Assembly: GCA_963931865.1 (NCBI GenBank) | Contig: OZ007513.1 | Span: 12,239,467 to 12,303,466 of the forward strand | Source of the DNA: Axinella damicornis | Taxonomy: Eukaryota > Porifera > Demospongiae > Axinellida > Axinellidae | DNA: 64,000 nucleotides | Direction of reading: 5' to 3' | Shown here: positions 41,856-53,131 of the stretch, in pieces | Layout: the number at the start of each line of letters is the position of its first letter | Position numbering within the stretch: position 1 is the stretch's first letter | Notes under the pieces: model-generated | What the model was told of the DNA's origin: nothing | Seen by the model: only the letters and a program-made list of their open reading frames with translations | Database searches by the model: none | Position numbers and translations under genes: made by a program

Positions 41856-44800
41856 TCATTGCACAGGTAGCGATCCTTGATGCTTAGCCATGGCCCGCAC
41901 AAGCCTCTCCAGGCCGTTGAGCTGCTGCTGCAAGCTGCTGAATGTGCTGATATCTGCACTCATATTTGTCTACAGTGCATGTGGTTTAAAAATAATTATA
42001 ATCTGCACAATTATTATCATACATTCATAAGCTATTTGGAAAACCATGATATTAATGATGTGGTGACAAAATGGATGCTTCAAGAAGTTCGATCTTTCAC
42101 TTCCCACACTTCTAATGCTCGTACCACCACATCTGCAATTTACCTGAGCGGGCGGAGCAACTTGGAGAAACATAGGCTGCTGAGAAGACCCATCTGGCTG
42201 AGAGTGGTGTGGGCGACGGCCACTGAAGGCCCGCCTGTCCTGCTCCGTGAGATTGATGCACCACTCCGGTTGGTTGACGACGAAGAATGGCCAAAGGAGT
42301 GTAGAGAGTCCCTACAGGGTTAGAATGTCACTTTGATAGTATGACAGGTATGATTGTACGTTTATAATTTGAAAGCCTTTTATTACTTCAAGTATGAATG
42401 GATTACATCTGTGTGTTAATGCATTCCTAAGAAGCTTGATTTGTTGGTACATGGTAATGCATGGAACAAAAATTTCATGACGTATATGTAGAAGGCCTTC
42501 TGTACATCCAAATGCCCAAAATCATTCACATCGTCATTTCTCCGCTATTATACAGTATACGTTCTTGTACAGAGGATTGCTGTGAGAATCCAGCATGCAT
42601 ATAGTGCTGTTACACTGGCACCATGCCTGACTTTGGTTTTCGTTGTTTGTCTGGTTCCTTTTTATCATTGTTAAGTTTTTGACGTCATTGCAACAGTGCC
42701 CAGGTAAAGCTCAAGACAAACCGGTGACTGGTAATTAAGGCCTGGGTACGAGTAGGCAGCTAGCGAACGTAGTTTGGGAGGAGAGTGCAGAATGAGATTT
42801 AGCCAAGTTGTCAGAGCGGATAATGGTTGATGCTGTATGGTTTAAAAACATGATACAGTGCGTGATTCTATAGTAGGTAACTTACCAGAAATAGCACTGC
42901 AATTAGGCATCCCGCAAATATCGTTTGAGAGTACGTGAACTGATCTCCAAGGAAACCTACTGAAGTTGAGGATGTTTGTATAATAAGACCAGAGTAGTGT
43001 AGCACCATCCCACCAGTTGCGAGCGAGAGAACAGTGAAGAAGTTCATCTCCACCAGTCAAGAATTTCAACAATCACTATTGTGGTGATAACTGCACAAAC
43101 AGCAATAATAAGCCCAGCACATCCTGGGTACAAAGAAAACAGCACTAACGGCATTCGCTGACTAGCTACTCATGAAAGGATGCTGCCAATCTATATATTA
43201 TATAAATTTGACGGAATGACTTTAATTTGCTTTATGCAGTGCATGCCATTTTTATATTTCTGCATGCTTTGTATGGTTAGCTAACTCTCCACCTTGGCAC
43301 ACAGTGTGTGTCTCAAACACTCGGATGTTGTTGAATTGATTTGGAGCACTTTTCCAAAGTATTTTTATGGGGAGGCTCCACTGCATAATTATTGTTGAAA
43401 GGCTTTATCAGAGAATTGGTTTATCAGAGAATTGGAAGGCGTAATCTTCCATCAAACCATGTGTGCAAGCATTAGCCTCGTCCCCAGCTTTCCGTCGCTT
43501 ATACTTATAGTTAAGTTAACAGTTAACCCTTTAAGCCCCATTGACGTCTATAGACGTCATTTAGACCCTATGCACTTGTAGGGCTTCTCGTCAGTCCAAA
43601 AATGGACTGTCGTTGGGTTTTTGATTTTAATGAGATTCATTGACCCGAGGATTTTTGATTCTAATGATATTCATAGACCCCACCCAGGGCCTCAAGAAAA
43701 CATGCAAATTGGTGGTGTAAGGTGTGCCATCAGTCTGATCTGGCCCAAGTTTAGGGAAATGCTGGGCGAAAATCCGGCTGACATCCACCTTTGACCTCCG
43801 ATTGCTGGGCTTGTAGGGGGTCATGAATATCATTAACGGTATTGCCAGAGGGGTCTCTCCATGCGTGCGGGCCCCACCAAGTTTGGCCGCCGAGGAGCGA
43901 CTGCTGTGGGAGAGGAGTACCTACGAAAGTGGTGTGCGCTGAATGCATGAAAATGTGTTGTCTTGGTGGGAAGAATTCGGTGGTTAAAGGGTTAAGCGTA
44001 TCTAGCTGAACATGTAGATGGTATGTCATGCCAGTGATGCCAGTGATGAAACGTTGGGCGGGGGACATGGGCTATATTCTTCAGAGAGTCATATATAAGG
44101 TTTCTTCTGAAGTAGTGGATGGCTTCTTGGGAAGAACACTACTTGCATAGCTACATATCAGAAACAGTCCAGGCGGAGAGGGGCTAGGCACGAAGGTGCT
44201 CGCTACAAGAGCCCATTCAGTCAACTGATAAATGACCATGAAACATTTTCATGTGCTTCGTGTAGAAGACAGATCGTCACTACACACATCTCCGCTCTGC
44301 CTTCGGCAGTGAACATGTCCATTTTGCCCTACCAAACCAAAATCAAAATTGCTTTCTGCCACCTCTGTGCAGCCATATTATACGTGTATGTTCATACAAT
44401 GATACAACTGAGTTGAATATCAATTCAGTAGCTTTGATCAATGTAGGTGCTCAATCAGGACATTTTGGTGTATACACAATCAATTGCATGTTGGTTGAGT
44501 GTATTGGGTGGTATTGATTTGCAAGGATGTAGCTAATTGACAGGATTCTTTCAAAACATCGTCTAGCAGAGTTAGCAGCGTGTATTCTATTTATAGGATG
44601 TTGGTACACTATCACGTGGAAGGATACGGGCAGCCCTAGAAGTGGGATTCCAGTCAGCAGATATAGGATGCTGAGTACGTACATCAGAATTCCACTGATG
44701 AGAAACACCCAGGAAGGTGCAGAAAACAGAGGCAAATCTCCCAAAAATCCATTAGTTCTGAATAAAGATAAAGATGAGTACAACAACTACAGTAGCTGCA

Positions 44801-45450
44801 AACTTAAAGCCTTCCATTCCTGCATGTCTCTGACAGTAGAAGGGGAGACCAGAATTTCTACCATGTGAACAATGTATGTATTCAACCTTCTGAACCAGAA
44901 GCTAGGAGAATGAAACTACCAATAATTATACTCCTGGCTAGCCTCGTTCCCAGGCCCGAGACGGGAACGAGGCTAACTCCTTGCATGATGGTGACTAATT
45001 GGAAGTGATGGCATTTCCAACTGGGCATATTTGCAAGATTATGTTAACGGTTAACAGAAACCAAATGCTACATGCCAACAAACAGCTAGCTGACGAGGAT
45101 CACTGCCGGTGTAATGATACTGTCACATTGCTTCATGTATCTGATAGTATTGGGCAATGTAGATGAATTGCACGCACATTTTGATGTTCTTAAAAATAGC
45201 TCTACATGTATCTGCATATTGATCTTGCTTATGCATGTATGAATGCCGTATAGGAACATTGAGAGACTAATGCAGATATTTGGATTAGAGACATCAATAT
45301 TAATGATGAATCAAGTTTCATTATAATCATAGTGCCTTGAAGGTTAAGTTTTTGCTGTTCAAATCACCTGATATCCCGATAGAGTAGGCTGAATCCCACT
45401 AACCACATAATCCAGCCAATTGCAGAAATGCATAGCAGAGGCAAAGCAAC
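41856..45450 (-). CDS. Four-transmembrane protein, tetraspan paralogue 2
   Basis: Exons in transcript order: 45450-45368, 44757-44628, 43047-42886, 42311-42144 and 41969-41856, joined in frame to TGA (219 codons incl. stop; first exon unplaced). Segments: VALPLLCISAIGWIMWLVGF; SWVFLISGILMYVLSILYLL; NFFTVLSLATGGMVLHYSGL; IFAGCLIAVLFLGLSTLLWP. The tail reads NQPEWCINLTEQDRRAFSGR, a QPDGSSQQP stretch, and ends with a short amphipathic helix (SSLQQQLNGLERLVRAMAKH) shared with paralogue 3 but absent from paralogue 1. The second listed intron is U12-type and holds a piggyBac-like MITE. Convergent with paralogue 1, divergent from paralogue 3. Confidence 0.8.
43048..44627 (-). other. U12-type intron in tetraspan paralogue 2
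   Basis: Donor CCC/GTATCCTTCC and branch-site-like TTCTTGAC about 10 bases before the acceptor (GTGGAG). Same position and phase 0 as in the paralogues. At 1.58 kb it is the longest of the three because of the MITE at 43527-43991. A 17-bp tandem repeat (tttatcagagaattgg) is at 43402-43436. Confidence 0.78.
43527..43991. mobile_element. piggyBac-like MITE, copy 2 (465 bp, internally deleted)
   Basis: TTAA at 43523-43526 and 43992-43995. Ends ccctttaagcccc and ..accaccg inverse as in copies 1 and 3. It lacks about 135 bp of the C-rich middle present in those. Confidence 0.88.
44939..44975. mobile_element. 37-bp TIR-only fold-back element
   Basis: tagcctcgttcccaggcc followed almost at once by gggaacgaggcta. 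Flanks actcctggc and actccttgc match at 8 of 9. It lies in an intron of tetraspan paralogue 2. Confidence 0.8.
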
Positions 45451-45696
45451 CTGCAGAGTGAATTAGATTATTATTATTATTATTATTATTGCTTTACAGC
45501 AGAGTGCATGTTGTGAGGCAAAGCAACCTGCAGAGTGAATTAGATGGTACTGAAATGTCAGAGACAATGCAATGTTGCACTTAGGTGGCGTGTAGCGTCA
45601 GTAACTCCAGGTCACATAATCTACTAGTCAGCTAGCTAACTACATTAAATTTGGTCCAGGGAGGGTATTCATCAATTATTATGCATGCAGGTTTCA
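45451..45696. other. Upstream of tetraspan paralogue 2 second exon
   Basis: A (ATT)n run at 45469-45490 separates two copies of gaggcaaagcaacctgcaga (45437 and 45515). The second copy duplicates the exon's splice-acceptor region. No first exon recognised. Confidence 0.5.
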
Positions 45697-46042
45697 CAGG
45701 GGCGGAGACAGCTAGCAAAAAGTGGGGGGGCTAATAGCACAATTGCACGCTGCCGAAGGCAGTGCATAGAGGCGCGTAGCGGCGATCAGTCCGCGCGAAG
45801 CGCGGAAAATTTTTTCGCCTTCATTTTTTGGTTATCAGGATGGGCTCTCGTGGCACCTTCGTGCTTTGTACTGCAAATTAGAGACGCCAGCCCCCAAGAA
45901 ACGAGGTGACATAGGTATAAGTTAGTGCTAGATTTCGTGGGATAGTACCGTCCAGTCTGTTGTTTTGGGGGGGCTCAGCCCCCCTGCTTTTGAAAGTGGG
46001 GGGGCTCAAGCCCCCCCTGCCCCCCCTATATCTCCGCCCCTG
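45697..46042. mobile_element. hAT-type MITE (346 bp)
   Basis: Ends caggggcggagac and ..tctccgcccctg, the classic hAT terminal sequence, with G-rich and C-rich subterminal stretches. Both flanks carry tttca. Non-coding. Confidence 0.75.
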
Positions 46043-46295
46043 TTTCATATACAATGCGGAAGACAGCTAACACACCTGTCATGTGATTTCATACTGGGTT
46101 ACCAATATAATTCAATTAAAATTCTAGTAGGACACAAGTATTTGTGCATACAGACTGTACACAGCACAGGGTTTGATTTACATTGTGAGATTGTTATGGT
46201 AACTGAACTAATCACACTCTCTGTACGTATATTTTCATTCAACTAAAATATTCACAATAACAATACATGTATGGGAACTGGAGTATGGTGATTAA

Positions 46296-46925
46296 CCCAT
46301 TAACCGATAAATTGTTTTTCTCCGGAGGTCTCTCTTAGCTTGTGGGTGCATTAATCCCGTTCTCTCTGCTTTTCAGCCCCCAAACTCCACACACATGACC
46401 ATGCAGCAATCCTCTACATATTCGTGACTCTAACCACACCCACCCATCAAGGGGCATCGATCGGGCATCCAATAGTCACGGCTCTCTGCCGACCATCACT
46501 CGTCTAGACTGAGAAAAACGCTTCACTGCCAGAAATGGAGGCCCTACTAGGCGAGAGGACTGTTTTCTCAGCCCATTTGTGCAAAGGAGGAGAGAAATGG
46601 CCCACCCAGCTCCAACCAAGAACTTTACAAGGCCAAGCCCAGAGGCGGCCATGCTACCTAGGCTCAGCGCTGAAGACTGTTTTCTCAGTCCATTTGTGCA
46701 AAGGAGGAGAGAAATGGCCCACCCAGCTCCAACCAAGACCTTTACAAGGCCAAGCCCAGAGGCGGCCATGCTACCTACTAGGCTCAGCGCTGAAACCCAC
46801 CCACCTCCCCCTGTCCCGCCCTCTCTGCTGGCGCAGAGCCTAAGTCCCAAGGACATTGCTGGAAGTCTCTGACATCACTGATGAAAGTCTCATGCCGTCT
46901 GTAGACGGTTTTATCGGTTAAAGTG
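46296..46925. mobile_element. piggyBac-like MITE of a second family (630 bp)
   Basis: TTAA on both sides (46292-46295, 46926-46929). Ends cccattaaccgataaa and the inverse tttatcggttaaagtg. The interior contains a tandem duplication of about 117 bp (46557-46673 and 46674-46793, gactgttttctcag...). Confidence 0.82.
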
Positions 46926-47240
46926 TTAACCCTGTCGCAAGGAGTATACATACTCTCACAAAGTTGTGTACTAACAACAATGGCAGATATTCATTTATCA
47001 AAAACGAATAATTAGAATAGGCCTAATCAGGCCGGGCATTTTGTAATGCGTGTCACTCAAATAAAATATTTCATTCATTATACGGCCGTGAGGGCAGGGC
47101 GCTAATTAGAGTATTCATTGCACCTGAGTAAATATTCATGACATTAGCAGAAGCCAGACCCTCGCGCTTAACGAGAAAGTAGTAAACATTGGCCACGCTT
47201 GACTGCAACCTTCGGTGTTGGAGGAGTTCCTGCAAGTGCA

Positions 47241-47512
47241 ATGGTGAACACCTGTGCTGTTCCAAACTGCAGTAGTCGATCAGACAGAGAGACACACCTG
47301 CCTTTTCATGCTCTACCACTCTCCAACAAGGCTCTGCTAAAGCTGTGGGTTCATCAAATTGGTAGGACAAATCTTCCAATAAATTCTAGCAATAGGGTAT
47401 GCAGCAGGCACTTCAAGAATTCTCATGGTCGAAAGCTGAGATGCGATGAGTGCCCAACTGAGAATTTGCCACAGCTAGCCACACGAGTGTCCACTCCCAC
47501 TCCAAGGAGCCA
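47241..47512 (+). CDS. THAP-domain exon of the transposase
   Basis: ATG opens MVNTCAVPNCSSRSDRETHL.., continues ..LKLWVHQIGRTNLPINSSNR and VCSRHFKNSHGRKLRCDECP, then a strong donor (CAGTAAGTG). C-x4-C and C-x2-H ligands, W and F of the THAP zinc-finger fold are present. In the intact element it would bind the transposon ends. Further exons are degraded. Confidence 0.85.
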
Positions 47513-47609
47513 GTAAGTGATGTCACATACGTGTGAAAACTGGGAGCTGGTAGAGAGTCTGCTGAAGTGTCCACGTGGTGAGAGTAAAGCAAGGCATGAA
47601 GCATCATCC

Positions 47610-47722
47610 TAGCCTCATTCCCAGGCTCCTCCCCAGCTTAATGTCGCATACTGTACATAAAACGTTTTTGTACAGTATGGGGCATACATGTAAAGCTGCA
47701 GAGGAGCCTGGGAACAAGGCTA
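47610..47722. mobile_element. 113-bp fold-back element
   Basis: tagcctcattcccaggctcc ... ggagcctgggaacaaggcta with inner complementary stretches (catactgtac / gtacagtatg). It is nested in the THAP-DDE transposon. Confidence 0.75.
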
Positions 47723-47765
47723 AGCTTACCTCACCAGGAGTGCAGGACAGGGTGTATACATACAG

Positions 47766-47832
47766 TAGCGTCATTCCCAGGGCTTCTCACCCCAGTGTTT
47801 GTCGCTTGCAGTGAGACCTGGGAACGAGGCTA
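47766..47832. mobile_element. 67-bp fold-back element
   Basis: tagcgtcattcccaggg ... gacctgggaacgaggcta. Flanks tacatacag and tacgtatag match at 7 of 9. Nested in the THAP-DDE transposon. Confidence 0.7.
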
Positions 47833-47929
47833 TACGTATAGTGTTTCTCTCAGAGTTGACAGGAAGGCAGGTAGGAGGGGGAAAGCCATAAATATGACCT
47901 CATCAAAGAACTTAATGCATTCCAATGCT

Positions 47930-48480
47930 CACATCAAAGGATATTACAATGTACATGTAGGCCAGGAGTTTTTTCTTACTTTAGTTCGTCTGCGTCTTGG
48001 AACAAGATATTGCTTATCGCTTTGGTGTATCACAGTCCACCGTGTCACGGATCTTTACTTCCTGGAAAAGGTAAGTTGCTGGAGCTCTGGCAATGATGAC
48101 TGCTGGACAAAAATTTCTGTGGCATCAATGATCACTCTTGTGGTGGGGTACTTCTGTTTGAACACCTTGGGCATGTGGGCTTGAACTAACTCCCGAGGAG
48201 GCCAGATGGAGTTGCTGGAATTGTAGATACATGAAGTTGATCCAGTTATAAAAATCACAATACCTACAAAGGCCTCATTGGAATCTCTCCATCTGGTGCA
48301 GTAACATTTGTCTTGAAACTCTATCCTGGAAGTATATCAGACAAAGAACTAACACGTCGAAGCGGCCTTTTAGATTTATTAGAAAGTGGTGACTCTGTGA
48401 TGGTGGACAGGGGGTTTGAAATTCTTGAAGATCTCACACCCATTGGAGTGAGACTCAATATCCCCCCATTTCTTTGTTCG
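47930..48480 (+). pseudogene. Broken DDE transposase with an internal inverted block
   Basis: A plus-strand helix-turn-helix reads EQDIAYRFGVSQSTVSRIFT after a one-base frameshift. From 48063 to 48244 the coding strand flips: the minus strand reads WPPRELVQAHMPKVFKQKYP and VIIDATEIFVQQSS, which holds the first catalytic Asp. The plus strand resumes with NHNTYKGLIGISPSGAVTFV, then SISDKELTRRSG and DSVMVDRGFEIL, with the later acidic residues. The C-terminal part is missing, replaced by a fold-back end. Confidence 0.85.
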
Positions 48481-49409
48481 CGCGTGGGAGAGCCTGGGAA
48501 CGAGGCTACACCTAGACTAGCTCCTGGTATGTCTTCTTCCCGCAGCACCCGCCCACGATCGGCGGTATTCATGGCTTCTTTGTTTACTCTACCTTGACCT
48601 CATAAGTGCAATGAATACTCTAATTAGCGCCCTGCCCTCACGGCCGTATATTCTAATTATTTGTTTTTGATAAATGAATATCTGCCATTGTGTGTTACAG
48701 GAATTTCACATTGTTAGTATTCTGTTTGTGATTGACTATTGAACTGTCATAGTTGAAGAATTAAAACAACATCCTCTATTGACCAAATGCAATAACTGGT
48801 AGGTTTCTTTGTACATCGTTGAGATCATAACAACAATTTCAGTGGAACGTAACTTGTTGGTAAACAAGGGCAGTGAATTTCATCACCACACTTTTCTGCA
48901 CTGCAAAAACAACATGTTTGTTTTAACCAGGAATTTGGTAACCTCAGTTGCAGTTCAGTCATAAGATCCATCAGGTGACCTGTTTGTAGCCACAACCACT
49001 ACAATGTGTTGCTTCCACAGTGCATTGTACTGTCAAACCTTGCAGCTGTGAGTTGTGTTTATCACAAGGACACGTGCGTGTTACTTTAACCATTTAGGTA
49101 TACTAGTACTCTACAATCTATATAGCTATGCATCCCACTGTGGAAACTACATTGTTGAAGTAACAATACAGTTTGTCATCCCATGACTGCATGGCCTGCA
49201 GCTGTCAGTTGTGAGTATTGCATGCACATGATGATCAGCAGATGCATCCGTGACTATACAGCTGTATACGAGCTGCAACTGAGGTGGCTAAATTTGGTTA
49301 AAACAACCATGGTGTTTGCACATGTGCAGTTTGGTTTTGTACTTTTGATCCGTGTAGAGTATGTCTTGCTCTGAGCAGCTTGTTTGTGAAGGGGCTTCCT
49401 GGAATTCGA

Positions 49410-49612
49410 CTCCCTTCCCTCACCCCAACCTCACCCTCCCTTTTCCCTCCCCACCCCCTCCCTCTCCCTCCCCACTTCCCTCTCCCCCTCACTACCCCTC
49501 CCCCTCCCTCCTTCCCCCTCCCCTCCCCTCCCCCTTCCTCCTCCCGTCTCCACCCTCCCCCTCCCTTCTTCCCTTCCCCTTCCCCCCTTCCCCCCTCCCT
49601 CCTCCCCCTTAT
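49410..49612. repeat. C/T-rich low-complexity tract
   Basis: About 200 bases almost purely pyrimidine on the plus strand. Overlapping Pro/Ser and Gly/Arg frames are compositional. Confidence 0.9.
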
Positions 49613-49931
49613 TATTGCAAACTTCCACATTAATGTATACACATCTGAGACCTTTTTGTTTGTTTACAAGCAATACCATCATTTATAATGGCTACCCTTA
49701 CAGTGATAAACTTAATTGGTGGTATATATTTAACATTGAAACAACGATTGATAATGTACGTAAACAACATGCACCTCAAATGTGAGTCACTTGACTTCAT
49801 CTCTTTTATTATAATAATTATTATACCTTTTAGTTCCATGCTTCTGAAGGAGCAAAACTGTAACTATAGCTAAATCAGTTTAAACAATCTGACAACTAAC
49901 CCAGCTGCGCTGCATGGACAATTGGTACTTA
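49613..49931. other. A+T-rich spacer
   Basis: No gene or repeat recognised. Confidence 0.5.
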
Positions 49932-50426
49932 CCTTGCGAGCCCAACCTTCGACTCGGAATGGTATGCGCATCTCCGGTAGTCTGAGCAAAGGCCTTGACG
50001 CGCTCACTACACACAAAATTGACCTCGAGGTTTTATTGGAAGGCACTGTTGCATGGGGCGGTTGTCCAGGCCGCAGTACAACTTTACTGAAAGATCCCTC
50101 GGTGGTTCAGCAACAACAGTAACAGCAAAACAGGATATAGATGGCGAGATAGATGCCATTATAAGTTGATTAGTGTGGATACTAGATGAAACCTAATATA
50201 TTCCTGGTTGAGACTATTACAGCTGCGTCCTGTTTACTGTGCGGGCGCCGTTTATGGGACTGTGTTAATATTAAGCTGTGGCCAAAACAGCGTTTCACTA
50301 GCCCAGTGTGCACGGTGCGTTCACCTCGAAGTCACTTCCTCCCTGCAGCTATTAGCTAGATCGCCACTCCTGCATGTGTGTGCGTATGTCCAGAGATGCG
50401 CATATTCGAAGGTTGGGCTCGCAAGG
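49932..50426. mobile_element. TA-flanked inverted-repeat element (495 bp)
   Basis: Ends ccttgcgagcccaaccttcg and cgaaggttgggctcgcaagg, each followed outward by TA. Non-coding. The ends and TA flanks fit a Tc1/mariner-type MITE. Confidence 0.75.
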
Positions 50427-50844
50427 TAGGCCTAAGTGCTGTGCGAGGGAAATGTTCTAACTTCCTTCCCAGTCCTAAACTGGGAAAGAGGTCGAGTTCT
50501 TATACTTATCTTGCGTAGCATATGACTCAGTTGTAGTACGTAGCTATGCTATGGCCTTTGAATGCCACATTGATCGCGATATATTATTGACTGTCAGTAT
50601 TAATACATGCATGCATGGATTTAAAGTTTATTGTGGCATCGGTTGTGCTGTTGGGAAGCGTACTGCATGTGTACATGTACCTACCTACTATGCATAATGT
50701 AATCAAACGTAAGACAGTCACCCATAACATTCATGGTGCAATGCAATATTGCCGAATGTGAGCTAGCGTGATATTTGGCAACGCTCAGGAATGCAATAAG
50801 TACGTCCTTACATTAGTTATTTATAGCGCTGGGCTTACAGCATT

Positions 50845-51467
50845 TTTTGTCTCGGCACCGAAGTGCCGAGACACAGTGCTGGATGCGTAGGTACGTACGT
50901 ACGTACGTACGTGGTACGTACGTACGTGGTGGTACGTCGCTTTTCGCAATGCGCCCGCGCAAGTGCTGCATGCATGCTCTACACCCTTAATAGGGTGTCA
51001 AACATATTTATAGCCTGCAAGTAGATCCAAAAATGATTATGGGTTTGCATGGCTGCTCATGAATCCTCTTACCAAGACTGCTGCTACGTAGCTCTAATAC
51101 TTAATTCAGGACAATGAATACTCACCCATCCAGTGTGCTGCACTCAGCCATCCCAAGTGCATACCAGCTCTAGCTAGCTAGCTATAGGCCTATAGATAAG
51201 TGCTGAAAGAATTGGCCAAGGTGTTGACTAAACATCAAGCCCAGACACGACCATACTGCTTTCACCCTTTGGGTGAACATTCCTGACCCACCCCTTGCTC
51301 ACACAGAACTTCCAAGGATATTGACGCTCACTTAAGCTGAAAGTCTCATAGCTAACAGGTTTTGCAGTCATAATAAAGGGTTAAGCAGCTGCCATGTCCT
51401 CTGCATGATTCTAGCTGATACCAAGTCGTGCCGAGACACATCAAGTCTTTTAAAGACTCACTTGTTA
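50845..51467 (+). mobile_element. GTCTCGGCAC-end repeat family, copy 2
   Basis: Begins ttttttgtctcggcaccgaa with a hairpin (gtctcggcaccgaagtgccgagac), then a (gtac)n run at 50888-50935. The body matches 26174-26769 closely. Confidence 0.88.
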
Positions 51468-51562
51468 TTTCAAATTTCAAAGTGCCAGAAGTAAAAAATA
51501 TACAAAAGTGTGATGAAATGAATGATAAAAGTTGTCTGTATAGTTAGAGAATTTTCAGTTCA

Positions 51563-51858
51563 GTGGGTTGGGGCGTGACCTGAGAGGGCCACATCCAGGG
51601 CGGTGTCACAGTCTGGTGTCGTTGGGTGGTGGTAGGAGGATCGTGCTCCTCTGAGGAACATCACTGAAAATCTGACCAATGAAATACTCAGCAGGCATCT
51701 GATCCATGCAATGGTTTTGTTGTAGTCCTGCTGTTGCGATATCAGTGAGGCCAGTCTCTTGAAGGTGGTTGTTGCGGCTGGTGCCATGCCTCCAGATGCA
51801 GAGGAAACTAATGGAGTAAAAGAGCCGTGTTCAACTTCTCGAACTCTTTGCTCATAGC
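51563..51858 (-). pseudogene. Retroelement-associated ORF fragment, second copy
   Basis: The minus strand reads YEQRVREVEHGSFTPLVSSA, SGGMAPAATTTFKRL and WIRCLLSISLVRFSVMFLRG before a stop. Homologous to 29140-29460 at about half of positions. The open frame is intact but has no start or domain, so it is a fragment. Confidence 0.5.
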
Positions 51859-53131
51859 TAGATTCTCATTTTGATGTTCTCATGACGTCTGTAGGTAGCA
51901 TTGAGAGAAATCCACATGTAATTGCTGGGTGCAAGAGGGTTGAACACACGCACATCAAAGAAAGCGCGGACTACATTCTGCTTACAACATAAGCAGAAGC
52001 CCATAAGCATACGGTACAGAAAAGATTATGGGCTTCACGGTTGCTGCTTCATGACTATGGCTGTGACGAATCATCCCACTATCTTCAATTCATGTATGTA
52101 TTGCACCAACCATTTTGTACGAACTAATTCATAACTGCACTCCTTCTTACTTAACTCTATTTCAAATCGGAATATTGGAACAGCTGGATTTGTGTATCCT
52201 TGTTGCATTTCCAACAGAAGCTACACAAATAAATAACGCCGAAATACATGTAGTGTACAGGTTCATTCTTAGTTTGCATGATGGTCATCTTCCTTGCGAT
52301 CAGAGTGGACTGACTCAAGCAGTTCTCCATCCCAGGCCTTGGATTCCTGCCCTGCACCATCACTTGGTTATGCCCCCACTAGCTCATTTGCAGTGAGGAC
52401 CTCCACTCTAGTAGTCAACCATAGTATAGCTAGCTAAATACGCATAGCCTTTTGACTGCTACTTAATCCACATTAACTTTGAAGATTGGAATAAACAAGC
52501 TATAACGTTTGCTTCACTAGTGAGGATCCGGACTCCCACTCAGTAAATACCTCAAGCTCTTGTGTACGTCAACAAAGTTGTGTTCCACTGGAATTTCTGT
52601 TATGTAATGTGGTTAACAGGGACTACCTACTAGTTATAACCACATTAATTTTGGTCAAAATTATGTAGACATAGTTTCAATTCTTCACACACCTCCATGA
52701 GTTCCATATGTGCACACCTGCATGGACATTGGATTGCAAGAATACCACTAACATTAGACATTCCAATATTGTGACAGTATAGTTTTATTGTTGCTAGCTA
52801 GTACACAACTTTCTTACAAGACAACCATTGGCACACCAGTGTTCCTTGCAGTTCCAAAACCTGTAATGCCATCACACACATGATTAACATGATAGCTAGC
52901 ACAAATCAAATTTTATTGTTCTACGGTGAATTCATGGCATAGAATCCACATTGATCCTAGCTTGCATGGATGTACAATCCAACATGTCGCATGCATGCTG
53001 AATATGAATCGCCCACCATGCCCATGAAGCAGCTTGGTCACCATGCACATGTGAGTGCGTTTGCAAGTCCAATGCCAGTTCCATGCAGTACCTTTGCATA
53101 CTAACTGCACTGACAATGCTCCCGTCTGCAG
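51859..53131. other. Spacer upstream of tetraspan paralogue 3
   Basis: No gene recognised. A short repeat pair (agcagaagcccataa) occurs near 51990. The first exon of paralogue 3 is expected here. Confidence 0.45.

Larger units (their letters stand above)
46977..48705 (+). mobile_element. THAP-DDE DNA transposon, non-functional
   Basis: Long inverted ends: aatggcagatattcatttat... and tacggccgtgagggcagggc...gcaatga on the left, mirrored at 48600-48705. The left end has an extra insert of about 55 bp. Inside are a THAP exon, a broken helix-turn-helix, an inverted catalytic block and the rest of a DDE domain. Two fold-back elements (47610, 47766) and part of a third (48488) have inserted into it. 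Confidence 0.85.
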
